A DNA stretch of 64,000 nucleotides, taken from NCBI GenBank assembly GCA_018269055.1, contig JAFDVI010000024.1, positions 186,001-250,000 of the forward strand, read 5' to 3'. The position numbers and the translations under genes are program-made. Positions 26,079 to 34,741 of the stretch are shown here, piece after piece. Each line of letters starts with the position of its first letter. Within the stretch, counting starts at the first letter, position 1. The notes beneath the pieces were generated by a model, which was given only the letters and a program-made list of their open reading frames with translations, was not told where the DNA came from and did not search any database. This stretch comes from Acidobacteriota bacterium. Its GTDB lineage: Bacteria; Acidobacteriota; Blastocatellia; RBC074.

Positions 26079-26163
26079 AATCGGCCGCTTGAATTAAATT
26101 GTATTCTTAAGGCTCGCTCTCTCTACAGAATCTGCCGGGAAACAATAAAACCGAGGTGCGTTG

Positions 26164-27804
26164 ATGTTGACAATTGGAATCTATGCGATTCCCAATCCTC
26201 CAGAAAATCTGTCGAGCGAGGTCCATGATCATAACCTTGTCTTGATGAGTGAAGGGCGAATTGTCGAAATGTTCGAATCAGAGCGCCTTACTCGGAAGAA
26301 GCATGACAACGAGCTTCACTTGCTTTTAGAAGGCTTGATTAGAGAAGGTCTCTTGTGCCTGCCTGACAAGTTTCGTGTGGTCTTTGTCGATTCTTTTGCG
26401 GGAAGCAAGATTCACACCCCTAACCGGCTAATAACCCTAGAAGCTGATGATGCCAAGGAAATGCCTGTTGCGCTACAACCGGCATTCGGCCGCTTTGCAG
26501 AAGCCGAAGTTCAAACTTGGGTATGTAGTCACGAACTGGCGCATATCGGCACACACCTGGCTTTCACCGGAGGATTTCAGGAGAACAGCTTGTTAGTTCA
26601 CATAGATGGAGGGGCATCCAAGTCAAACTGTTCTGTATGGTTGTATCGAGGCGGCAAGATACAGCACCTATATCACTCTTGGGAGTTGCATCCTCAGGCG
26701 ATGAATTTTAGCGGCAACCCGTTTAGCAGCGCGATACTCGGTATGGCGGAAAATGACAATCTCAGCGTCGCAGGAAAGCTCATGGGATACGCAAGCTATG
26801 GGACGCCAAATCCCGAGCTGAAGCGATGGCTCACAGACAACAACTGGTTTTGGAGCAGTGATAACTCACAGACGCGATTTTTTGAGGCCGCAGCAAAAGA
26901 CTTTCACTGTCACTCGGATCGCTTCGATACAAATGATCCATTCATGAAAGACATAGCAGCTTGCATCCAGGAAGACATAGAAGAAAAGGTAGAGGACTTT
27001 ATTTTCTCGTTTAAGAGGAAAACAGGGGCAACTCACTTATACTATTCTGGGGGCGTTGCATTAAACATCAAAATAAACTCGCGCCTTGAGAATTCCGGTT
27101 GCTTTCAGAGCGTACACATACCACCGTGTTGCAATGATACCGGGCTGGCTATAGGGGCAGCGGCGCTCCTGGAATTCTTAGAATGCGGCAAGGTAGAAAA
27201 ACACGGCCCTTTTCTCAATTCATTAGGACTGGGAGCCTATAATTACGATCCACAATTCGGGATCAGCGACCTGGCGGCTCGAATCGCTCGTGGTGACATA
27301 ATCGGTATATGCATCGGGAATGCAGAGGTTGGGCCTCGCGCGCTTGGCCACCGGAGCATAATATCAAGCCCTCGCAGTATAGAGCTTCGAGACCGAGTCA
27401 GCATTACAATGAAACAGCGAGAATGGTACAGGCCCGTCGCGCCAATGGTGTTGAGATCAGAGGCCGACAGGCTTTTTGAGAATGCTTCTTCGAGTGGTCT
27501 GTCCCGGTACATGCTAGGTGATTATAAAGTCCGCTCAGAGGTTCGCGACCTTATACCGGGGGTCGTACACGTCGACGGCATGGCACGGGCACAAGTGGTT
27601 GACGAGGATGATCAGGACCTTAAAGTGATCGTCGATCTTTTAAAAGAATTACGGAAAGCGCATGGAATACCTTGCGTGATAAACACCTCTTTTAACCGGA
27701 AAGGTGAGCCTATCGTACACACTAGAAATGATGCCATTACTTCAGCGCGAGCGATGAAATTAGATGCGCTCGTCATTGATAACGAACTGATGCTTGTGGA
27801 TTGA
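26164..27804 (+). CDS. O-carbamoyltransferase, NodU/TobZ/CmcH family
   Basis: A 546-residue two-domain carbamoyltransferase that would transfer a carbamoyl group from carbamoyl phosphate through an adenylate to a hydroxyl. The N-terminal Kae1-like domain shows 'HDHNLVLMSEGRIVEMFESE' with 'RLTRKKHD', 'CSHELAHIGTHLAFTGG' (metal/ATP-site His residues), 'LLVHIDGGASKSNCSVWLY', 'KLMGYASYG' and 'HLYYSGGVALNIKINSRLE'. The C-terminal YrdC-like part shows 'GNAEVGPRALGHRSIISSPR', 'KQREWYRPVAPMVL' and 'GIPCVINTSFNRKGEPIVHT'. TobZ, the tobramycin 6''-O-carbamoyltransferase, and cephalosporin and novobiocin enzymes belong here. ATG 26164 (after GAGG) is preferred to TTG 26161. It is co-directional with and almost touching the sulfotransferase gene. 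Confidence 0.9.
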   Translation: MLTIGIYAIPNPPENLSSEVHDHNLVLMSEGRIVEMFESERLTRKKHDNELHLLLEGLIREGLLCLPDKFRVVFVDSFAGSKIHTPNRLITLEADDAKEMPVALQPAFGRFAEAEVQTWVCSHELAHIGTHLAFTGGFQENSLLVHIDGGASKSNCSVWLYRGGKIQHLYHSWELHPQAMNFSGNPFSSAILGMAENDNLSVAGKLMGYASYGTPNPELKRWLTDNNWFWSSDNSQTRFFEAAAKDFHCHSDRFDTNDPFMKDIAACIQEDIEEKVEDFIFSFKRKTGATHLYYSGGVALNIKINSRLENSGCFQSVHIPPCCNDTGLAIGAAALLEFLECGKVEKHGPFLNSLGLGAYNYDPQFGISDLAARIARGDIIGICIGNAEVGPRALGHRSIISSPRSIELRDRVSITMKQREWYRPVAPMVLRSEADRLFENASSSGLSRYMLGDYKVRSEVRDLIPGVVHVDGMARAQVVDEDDQDLKVIVDLLKELRKAHGIPCVINTSFNRKGEPIVHTRNDAITSARAMKLDALVIDNELMLVD

Positions 27805-27812
27805 TAGATAAG

Positions 27813-29276
27813 ATGTCAACTCTCTTTGTGACAGTGATAATTCGAGTTATTGAAAAAGGATACGATTCGAATGTGGTTCTGGAGAGTGTGCTGAGCCAGT
27901 CAGGCGTCAAGCAGGTGATTCTTGTGAGGTGCAATGGCGGCGCTCAAGATTCCCCTATCACAATAAAGAATCATGAAGGAGCTACAAGCGACGGATCTGT
28001 CCTTTTTGTCAGTGTGAGCTTCGATGTGCAGGATAGGGCATTCTTGATTGCAGGTCAGTTAGCTGAATATGAACCCTGCATCTTATGGGATAATACGCAG
28101 CCCATGCCCGAAAACTTTGTAGATGATCTGAAAAAGTTCTACGAACCGGACCACCTAGTGGGAATTATTGGTCGCCGATTAGAAGGCATAGCATCCTTTT
28201 CCAGTTCTCCGTTGATCCATTCGGTCGACGAGGCTACGCTGGCTGATTATCTTGAGGCTCGCGGGATGATGCTTCATCGAAAGTTTTTACAATTACCCGA
28301 TACACATTATTCCGAGCGTTACAGTCAGAATATCGGCATCTGGATAATAGCAAATGCTAGATTAAATCTTGAGGCGAGGTGCAGCGTTGTTCCAATCAGA
28401 TCCCCAGCGTTCAAAGGCTGCTCGGAACAGACCGGAGGGCAACTCTCTTCTCAAGATATGAATGAAAAAGAGATCGATTTTGCGCTCGCGTACTTGAACC
28501 ACAGCCGACCGTTCAGAGACTGGCCGGAGATCAACGCTTCGATTTTACCAGGAATTAAGCCAGGTGCTCACTTTCAGCGATTGGCGGCTCTCAAGTATAA
28601 ACACCTGCTCGTATTTGGCTGCCAGAGAAGCGGAACCACCTGGTTATCAAGGTATGTAGGTGAAAACTTTCAAGAAGTATTTGCCCTCACCGAAGAACAA
28701 AGTTTTCATTTCTTGCTTGATGATTACATACTCCCGGCGATTCGCACAGAATATCTTGTATTTCAGACTACCTTCATAAACACCGAAGTTGAAAGCTACG
28801 AGAATTGTCCACATAACACGAAATTCCTATTAATTGTCAGAAACCCTCTTGCAGTATGCTGGTCATTTCTAAATAACTTCCAATTGCTCCCCACGGTGTA
28901 CCAGTATAGAAAAGACTCCATGCAACGAGCAGATTTCGTCCCTCACCTTAAGGGCGAACTCGGAATGGCTTTGGAAATATACCGGCAAAGTATGCGGACA
29001 GCTATGGAGATAATGTCTAGGTGCGCTGATAGAATGCAGGTGCTTGTTTATGAGGACGCAGTGCTTGATCCGGAAAAGGTGACCGAAAATCTAAGCGCGT
29101 TTTTGCAATTGGAATCCGCGCGCTCAAAAGCTATTTCGGGAGCAAAGCATGACTCGCTCGCAAAATGGCGTCAATTTAGTGAGGAGCAGATCGAGGCGAT
29201 TAGATATTATGCCGATCCATTGTTTAATCAGGTACTAGAATCGGCCAACTTGCTGGGTATTCGCAATGCGATATGA
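27813..29276 (+). CDS. PAPS-dependent sulfotransferase with N-terminal glycosyltransferase-like domain
   Basis: A 487-residue protein. Residues about 1-240 have a GT2-like beginning ('LFVTVIIRVIEKGYDSNVV', 'SQSGVKQVILVRCNGG') but no clear DxD motif, so this domain may be binding-only. From about 262 there is a sulfotransferase: the 5'-phosphosulfate loop 'HLLVFGCQRSGTTWLSRYVG' and the 3'-phosphate site 'FLLIVRNPLAVCWSFLNNF' (Arg and Ser), then 'RMQVLVYEDAVLDPEKVTEN'. It would transfer sulfate from PAPS to a hydroxyl or amine of the product. The start at ATG 27813 lies 8 bases after the carbamoyltransferase stop. A PAPS-forming Sat-CysC gene lies 5.5 kb downstream, supporting real use of PAPS. 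Confidence 0.82.
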   Translation: MSTLFVTVIIRVIEKGYDSNVVLESVLSQSGVKQVILVRCNGGAQDSPITIKNHEGATSDGSVLFVSVSFDVQDRAFLIAGQLAEYEPCILWDNTQPMPENFVDDLKKFYEPDHLVGIIGRRLEGIASFSSSPLIHSVDEATLADYLEARGMMLHRKFLQLPDTHYSERYSQNIGIWIIANARLNLEARCSVVPIRSPAFKGCSEQTGGQLSSQDMNEKEIDFALAYLNHSRPFRDWPEINASILPGIKPGAHFQRLAALKYKHLLVFGCQRSGTTWLSRYVGENFQEVFALTEEQSFHFLLDDYILPAIRTEYLVFQTTFINTEVESYENCPHNTKFLLIVRNPLAVCWSFLNNFQLLPTVYQYRKDSMQRADFVPHLKGELGMALEIYRQSMRTAMEIMSRCADRMQVLVYEDAVLDPEKVTENLSAFLQLESARSKAISGAKHDSLAKWRQFSEEQIEAIRYYADPLFNQVLESANLLGIRNAI

Positions 29277-29328
29277 TCTACAGCGGCAAAGTTCTATCTG
29301 ACCCTTTACACTGAATCGGGGAGTGAAT

Positions 29329-29940
29329 ATGCATACAGTCAGCATTATAACGGCAACCCTAAATCGCCCTTCATTGAAGGACACTTGCTTGAGCGTTGAT
29401 AACCAGACTTTTCGGGATTGGCACCACTACGTTATCGGAGATGGCATCGCGCCTGTCGATTACCGTCACCCACAGAGGACAACAATTGGGTTTACCACTC
29501 ATATAGGCGCAAGTGAGCCTGCGGCCGATATGCCATACGGAACTCCGAATCCAGTGTTCCGGTGGGCCTGGCGCCATTTGAAGCTAGGACAATTCTTGTG
29601 CCTGCTAGACGATGATAACGTTTACAAGCCCGAATTCCTTCACGTAATGACCCAATCCCTTCTTCTCAACAGTGATGCAGGTATTGCTATCTGCGCACTT
29701 GAAGACCTGCGCGATTCCGCTGCACATGATGGATACCCAGAATTGGAACGTTGCGATATGAGTGGATTCCTGGTTCATACCCACATCGCACTGCAGATTG
29801 GATTCCCAAACGAGTATCCCAACCGAGACGCAATCAGCGATTTCGATTTCATCAAGCAATGCGCCGAACAGTATGGATGGGTGCGTGTCCCGGAGAAGTT
29901 GGTAATCTACGGGTATGGTCGAAGGCTGTATCCGAGCTAG
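29329..29940 (+). CDS. Family 2 glycosyltransferase, short
   Basis: A 203-residue GT-A enzyme: 'TVSIITATLNRPSLKDTCLS', 'DNQTFRDWHHYVIGDG' and the metal site 'FLCLLDDDNVYKPEFLHVM', then 'RDAISDFDFIKQCAEQYG'. It is shorter than usual, but the C-terminal end 'VYGYGRR'-like stretch resembles compact GT2 proteins. ATG 29329 fits the GGGGAG spacing better than GTG 29323. It is the last gene of the biosynthetic run. Its stop lies 4 bases before the point where the antisense HEAT-repeat pseudogene becomes recognisable, so this is the right boundary of the inserted block. Confidence 0.75.
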   Translation: MHTVSIITATLNRPSLKDTCLSVDNQTFRDWHHYVIGDGIAPVDYRHPQRTTIGFTTHIGASEPAADMPYGTPNPVFRWAWRHLKLGQFLCLLDDDNVYKPEFLHVMTQSLLLNSDAGIAICALEDLRDSAAHDGYPELERCDMSGFLVHTHIALQIGFPNEYPNRDAISDFDFIKQCAEQYGWVRVPEKLVIYGYGRRLYPS

Positions 29941-29944
29941 ACGC

Positions 29945-32900
29945 TTCAGTTCTTCTGCAGCTCGCCTGCCTGAATAGTAACCAATCATCTTTGCGGCCCT
30001 TCCTCTAACTCTAACAAAGCTGTTTTCATGAGACATCGCTGACAGCAAACCCCTTGCAAGCAACTCAAACTTTATCTTCCCCAATACTTCTACTGCTATT
30101 TCGTGACCGCTAATCTTATCTTTCCACACTTCGAGCAGGGCAATCACAGCAGCTTCTCCACCAATCTTCCCCAGCGCCTTTGCCGCATGCTCACGCACAA
30201 CCATGTCCTTATCCTTCAATGCTTCGAGTAGCTCAGCAACAGCAGCTTCTCCACCAATCTCTCCCAGCGCCCTTGCCGCATTCCTGCGCACCCTGGTGTC
30301 CTCATCCTTCAATGCTTCGAGCAGTGCAGTAACGGCTACCTCCCCTCCGATCTCCCCCAGATCATATGACGCACTTTCACGTACATTGCTGTCTCCATCC
30401 TTCAATGCTTCGAGCAACGCATTGACAGCCATCTCTTCACCCATTACTCCCATCGATCTCATCGCTACTGCCGCGTGCCAACGCACATAAGCAGTCAGGC
30501 AAAAATTGAGGGGGAATATCATTTTCCATCTTCCATTTTTGATTTGTCATTTGTCATTGATCGAGCCGCTACTACAACAATGAAAAATGAAATATGGAAA
30601 ATCGAAAATGGAAAATGAATAGAGCGATTACACCGCAGAATTTTTGCTTACCTGCTTATCTGTCCTCATCATTCAGTGCTTAGCGCAACGCACTGACGGC
30701 CATCTCGCTGCCAATCTCTCCTAGCGCCGTTGCCACATACCTACGCACATTGCTGTCCTCATCCTTCAATGCTTGAAGCAGTGCGGTAACAGTGACTTCT
30801 CCGCCAATATCTCCCAACGCCGTTGCCACGTACAATCGTCCATAGCTGTCCTCATCCTTAAATGCTTCGAGTAGCGCAGCAAGAGCAGCTTCTCCGCAAA
30901 TCTTTCCCAGCCTTGCTACCGCATTCCGGCGCACGCTGCTGTTCCCATGCTTAAATGCTTCGAGTAGCGCGACAACAGCAGCTTCTCCGCCAATCGCTCC
31001 CAGCGCCTCTACCGCGTGCCAACGCACTTGTCCGTCTTCATCCTTCAATGCTTCGAGCAAGGCAGCACCAGCCATCTCTCCTCCAATCTCTCCCAGCGCC
31101 TCTGCCGCACGCCGACGCGCAGTAATAGTTCCGGATTTCAAAAGTAGGCTGACCACTTCGCCAACGAAGGCCGAGCGTTGGCTGCTGATCCCACCAAAGC
31201 TACGGACAACCGCGTCCGAGTAATATGCTGCTTCTATGTCAGGGGCTTTGATAAAATCAATCAGCCGGACAGTAGTGGCTCAAATATATCGTCAGAAATA
31301 CCAGCGCCATAAGCTAGCCCTCGTGCCCGCAAACGGATTCCGGCGAAGTTCAACGATTCAGGCAATCGTTCGATTGCACGGTAAAGGTCGTCTGGCTCTT
31401 TCGTCATTCCCAAGACCATGGGCAGAGTTTCCATCTCCACCAGCGTCGGATTGAAGTAAGCGCGGCAGACGATTTGCTCACAATCTGATCGCCTGGCGAT
31501 CACTCTGGCCGCCAGATATTCCTGAATCGTCAGGTGCGAAAAAGTCCAGACATCTTCGGCGACTTCCCGCAACAGCGGAGTAGCTTTGACATCGGGGGCA
31601 AAATCGAAATGATCAATCTTCGTCCCTGCGCAGAACTCTTTCGCTTCAACGACCAGCCAGTCCCCGTCAAAAGTGAGCCGCTCAGCATCATTTTCGACCT
31701 TCTCTTCAAACAGCTTTTTGAATGCGATTCTCTCCAGGAAGGCTAGATTGCGCCGCCCTTCTTCGTCATTGAACTTGTGGCGGCGGATATTCTTTTCGCG
31801 GTCAACTATCACCGCCAGATCACGCACCAGCCCATCGTATAACCTCAGCCGGTCTCCGGTCAGTTCGCCCTTTTCGCGGTAGCGCCTGACCAGCGCGCCC
31901 AATAGCACGGGCACGCGAATCATGTCACTCAATTCGCGCCGTTGGAGTTTCCGAATCAACGCGCTAACGTCAAGCTGCGGATCATTGCCATAATAATGGC
32001 GCAGGAAATCCGCTGTCTGGCGCTGTTTTAGCGGCGCGATCTCCATTTCCTTCGCATCCTGAAACCGCACGTCTAGCGCATAAGGCCGTGTCGAAATAAT
32101 CAGGGGACTCCGCCCATAATCCGAGCCGATGAAACGATTGATGGAATCACACAGGGATCTAAAGAATTCCGTATTGCGAACCTCATCCGGCCCATCCAGG
32201 AAGACCGCCACTTGATGTTTCGCCAGCCGAGTCGTGAATTCAGCCTTCAGGGATTCACGCTCCGACAGGTGCTCGGAATGAAGCAACGGCGAGATGGCTT
32301 GATTGAAAAGTAACTCAACCAGATTGCCCCGGCAATCGTCGAAAAGTTTCTGGTTGATGCTCTTGAGTTCCAGGAAGACAGGCAGGCGGTGCGAGTTGTT
32401 GAGAGTTTTGCCGACCAGCCAGCGCAGCAAAGTAGATTTGCCGCAGCCAGGCGCCCCAGTGATGACGGCGCGCGTCCCATCGCGCAGTAACTCATCAGGT
32501 CGGATTGTCCGTTTCTCTTTCCCCTGCCCGCCGAAAGCTTCGGATCGGAACAGTGACCGCTGCTCGCGCAGTGCAGCATCCATAAAACCCATCCACTCTT
32601 GCGCGCTGATGGTCGCTGATACTCTTCGGAGATGCTGAGTTAGACGAAGACCTTTTGCAATTCGCGGGATTCCGCTTCACCGAGCAGCCGGACTCTGCCG
32701 ACATTTTCAGAAAGACGTTGACGATATTTCTCCCACAGCTCATCCGACGTTCGGCCCACTACAGTAGCATTGACGTCTCTCTCTGCTTCCGTCCGAGCTT
32801 TATGCTCTTTGCAAAGCCAAGTCATTTTCCCCTTGTGGACAAACAAATGCAGATTTCCGCATGGCTGATGCTGCTGGAATATTTGCCGTAGAAAGATCAG

Positions 32901-33439
32901 CCCTTGCCCCTCAAGCTCACGGTAATCGCCCTCATCCAAGCCGGCCAGGGTAATGATGTCTGACGAGACCGGAAGGAAATTCCCACCGCCTTTCGGCATC
33001 TGGACTTCAGGCAAGCTAATGTCTTTGGCTTTTTCCCTGGCTGATTTCAGAAAACCGGTGACTTCGTCTTTGTGAACCCATTCGAGAAAGCTGCCCAGCC
33101 GAGGGGAGACGACTTTAGGATTTTCGATTTGCCGCTCATCCATTTAATGACCGGGGCCGCGAACTCGCCCAAATCTTTGAGCCGGTAGACGCCAAGCGCC
33201 GGATTTGTTTCGGTCCCGTTTTCGCCATCTCCGCCTTCAAGAGTATGTTCTTCCCCCGGATACATGCAGCAGAGCTTCAGCATCCAATTCTGACCGACAA
33301 ATCCCGACTTCAGATGATGTTGATCCAGCGGATATATCAACGCCAGAGATAGAATTTCACTGCGAAGGTCTCTATAAGCCTCTAGGTGTCTTCCCAACTC
33401 TTCTCTGATAACTTCTCTCACATCATCTGCGGAATTCAT
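29945..33439 (-). pseudogene. STAND NTPase (NACHT with HEAT repeats), broken gene
   Basis: One long decayed gene over several frames. 33439-33140 and 33143-32640 give an N-terminal region resembling the end of a COR-type domain ('LKLCCMYPGEEH', 'GVYRLKDLGEFAAPVIKWM', 'LFVHKGKMTWLCKEH'). 32592-31261 is a NACHT NTPase: Walker A 'ITGAPGCGKSTLLRWLVG', Walker B 'VAVFLDGPDEV', 'LIISTRPYAL' and 'WTFSHLTIQEYLAARVI'. Coding resumes in another frame exactly at the NACHT stop (31261) as 'RLIDFIKAPDIEAAYYSDAV' and runs into HEAT repeats of about 31 residues ('LGEIGGEAAV-ALLEALKDED' type) at 31156-30680 and 30522-29945. The 3' end is cut by the biosynthetic block. Intact relatives are anti-phage or stress switches; this one cannot make a full protein. 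Confidence 0.75.
30516..30625. repeat. A/T-rich inverted repeat inserted in the HEAT array
   Basis: The left part (about 30520-30560) has repeated CCATCTTCCATTTTT and TTTGTCATTTGTCATTG units. The right part (about 30578-30620) has their complements (CAATGAAAAATGAAATATGG, AAAATGGAAAATGA). Together they form a large imperfect palindrome. It sits where the HEAT reading breaks between 30522 and 30680, so it looks like a small non-coding insertion, a MITE or REP-like spacer, rather than part of the gene. Confidence 0.55.
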
Positions 33440-33489
33440 TCGGCTTTCCTCATCAGCGATAATTGAGATCTTGGCACTTGTGAAAGGTC

Positions 33490-34701
33490 TAGTGTTTCAT
33501 CGCACAAATCCTGATGAATGCTCTTTGAACTATGCAGGCGTTGGCTGAGACTCTCCTCCAGGAGGAATGACCAACTATGCCTACGAAAAAGTACCACGTC
33601 GCCTTGACTGATGAAGAGCGTGCCAGCCTGGAGCAGATGCTCCATCGTGGAAAACATTCGGCGCGCAAGCTGACGCGCGCTCGGATTCTGCTCAAAGCCG
33701 ATGAAGGCCTGGACGATCTGGCGATCGCCGAAGAAGTCCAGACCAGCCGACCCACCGTCGAGCGTACGCGCCAACGCTTCACGCTCGTGCGGTTGGAGGC
33801 GCTGGAAGAACGCCCGCGTCCGGGCAGAAAACCGAAGCTTAATGAACAAGCTCAAGCGCGCTTGATTGCCGAGGCGTGCAGTGCCGCACCTGAAGGGCGG
33901 GAATGTTGGACGCTGCAACTGTTGGCTGACCGCCTCGTCGAGTTGCAACTCACGGAGTCCTGTTCCCAGGACACGGTCCGGCGGGTGCTCAAAAAAACGA
34001 ACTCAAGCCCTGGCTTAAACAACAGTGGTGTATCCCAGAAGTCAGCGGAGCCTTTGTCGCGGCGATGGAAGATGTCCTGGCACTCTATGCCGAGCCGTAT
34101 GATTCGAAGCGTCCGAAGGTTAACTTTGACGAGACGAGCCGCCAATTGATCGCCGAGACGCGCACCCCACGGCCAGCCGCGCCAGGGCGGCCACGGCGGT
34201 TTGACGGTGAATATGAACGCCGCGGGACGCGCAATCTCTTCATTCACTGTGAGCCGCAAACTGGGTGGCGGCACGTGGTGGTCACCGCGCGGCGCACCAA
34301 ACACGACTTCGCCCAGCAGATGAAGTGGTTGGTTGACGAACGTTACCCAGAGGCTCAAGTGATTCGCCTTATCTTGGATAACCTCAACACCCACGGCCCG
34401 GGCTCGCTTTATGAAGCCTTCGCGCCCGCCGAAGCTCGGCGGTTGATCAAGAAGTTGGAGTTTCATTACACGCCCAGGCATGGCAGTTGGTTGAATATGG
34501 CCGAAATCGAGTTGAGCATTTTGCAACGTCAGTGCCTCAACCGGCACATCCCAGACGAAGAAACTCTCAGACGAGAGGCCGCGGCTTGGGAGCAGCAGCG
34601 CAATGACGCGCAGGAAACTATTGATTGGCGCTTCTCGATTACGGACGCGCGTGAAAAACTCAAACGACTTTATCCATCACTTTCTGTGCGATGAAACACT
34701 A
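33490..34701 (+). mobile_element. Complete IS630-family element with 17-base perfect inverted repeats and TA ends
   Basis: Perfect inverted repeats TAGTGTTTCATCGCACA (33490-33506) and its complement (34685-34701) end in TA on each side, as expected from IS630-type insertion into TA. The element is 1.2 kb and holds a transposase in two overlapping frames. It separates the start of the STAND pseudogene (33439) from the Sat-CysC gene (34742). Confidence 0.88.
33577..34694 (+). CDS. IS630-family transposase, probably made by frameshifting at an A7 run
   Basis: A DDE transposase in two frames. Frame 1 (from ATG 33577) carries the HTH part ('KKYHVALTDEERASLEQMLH', 'DLAIAEEVQTSRPTVERTRQ', 'RPRPGRKPKLNEQAQARL'). 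At CTCAAAAAAACG (about 33990) a -1 shift gives a continuous product: LKKNELKPWLKQQW, then 'VNFDETSRQLIAETRTP' (first Asp), 'VIRLILDNLNTHGPGSLYEA' (second Asp) and 'YTPRHGSWLNMAEIELSILQ' (final Glu). The zero frame instead ends at 34149 without a catalytic domain. The same A7 lies at the same place in the decayed IS630 copy at 7559, which argues for a programmed slip (transcriptional or ribosomal) rather than a mutation. All three acidic residues are present, so the element may be active. Confidence 0.8.
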
Positions 34702-34741
34702 GTTTTAAGGGACCATTATAGCCTACAGTGAAACCTCTCAT

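Noticed and set aside
14250-29940. 2-deoxy-scyllo-inosose synthase or inositol-phosphate synthase
   Set aside because: Searched for the dehydroquinate-synthase-like and INO1-like patterns; no reading in the window fits, so the ring-forming step is not claimed.
29605-29944. Extension of the HEAT-repeat reading under the GT2 gene on the minus strand
   Set aside because: HEAT similarity stops at about 29945; the rest is antisense to a well-supported glycosyltransferase.
29945-31156. DNA tandem repeat of about 93 bases
   Set aside because: The periodicity is explained by protein HEAT repeats of about 31 residues with variable DNA; not a satellite or CRISPR array.
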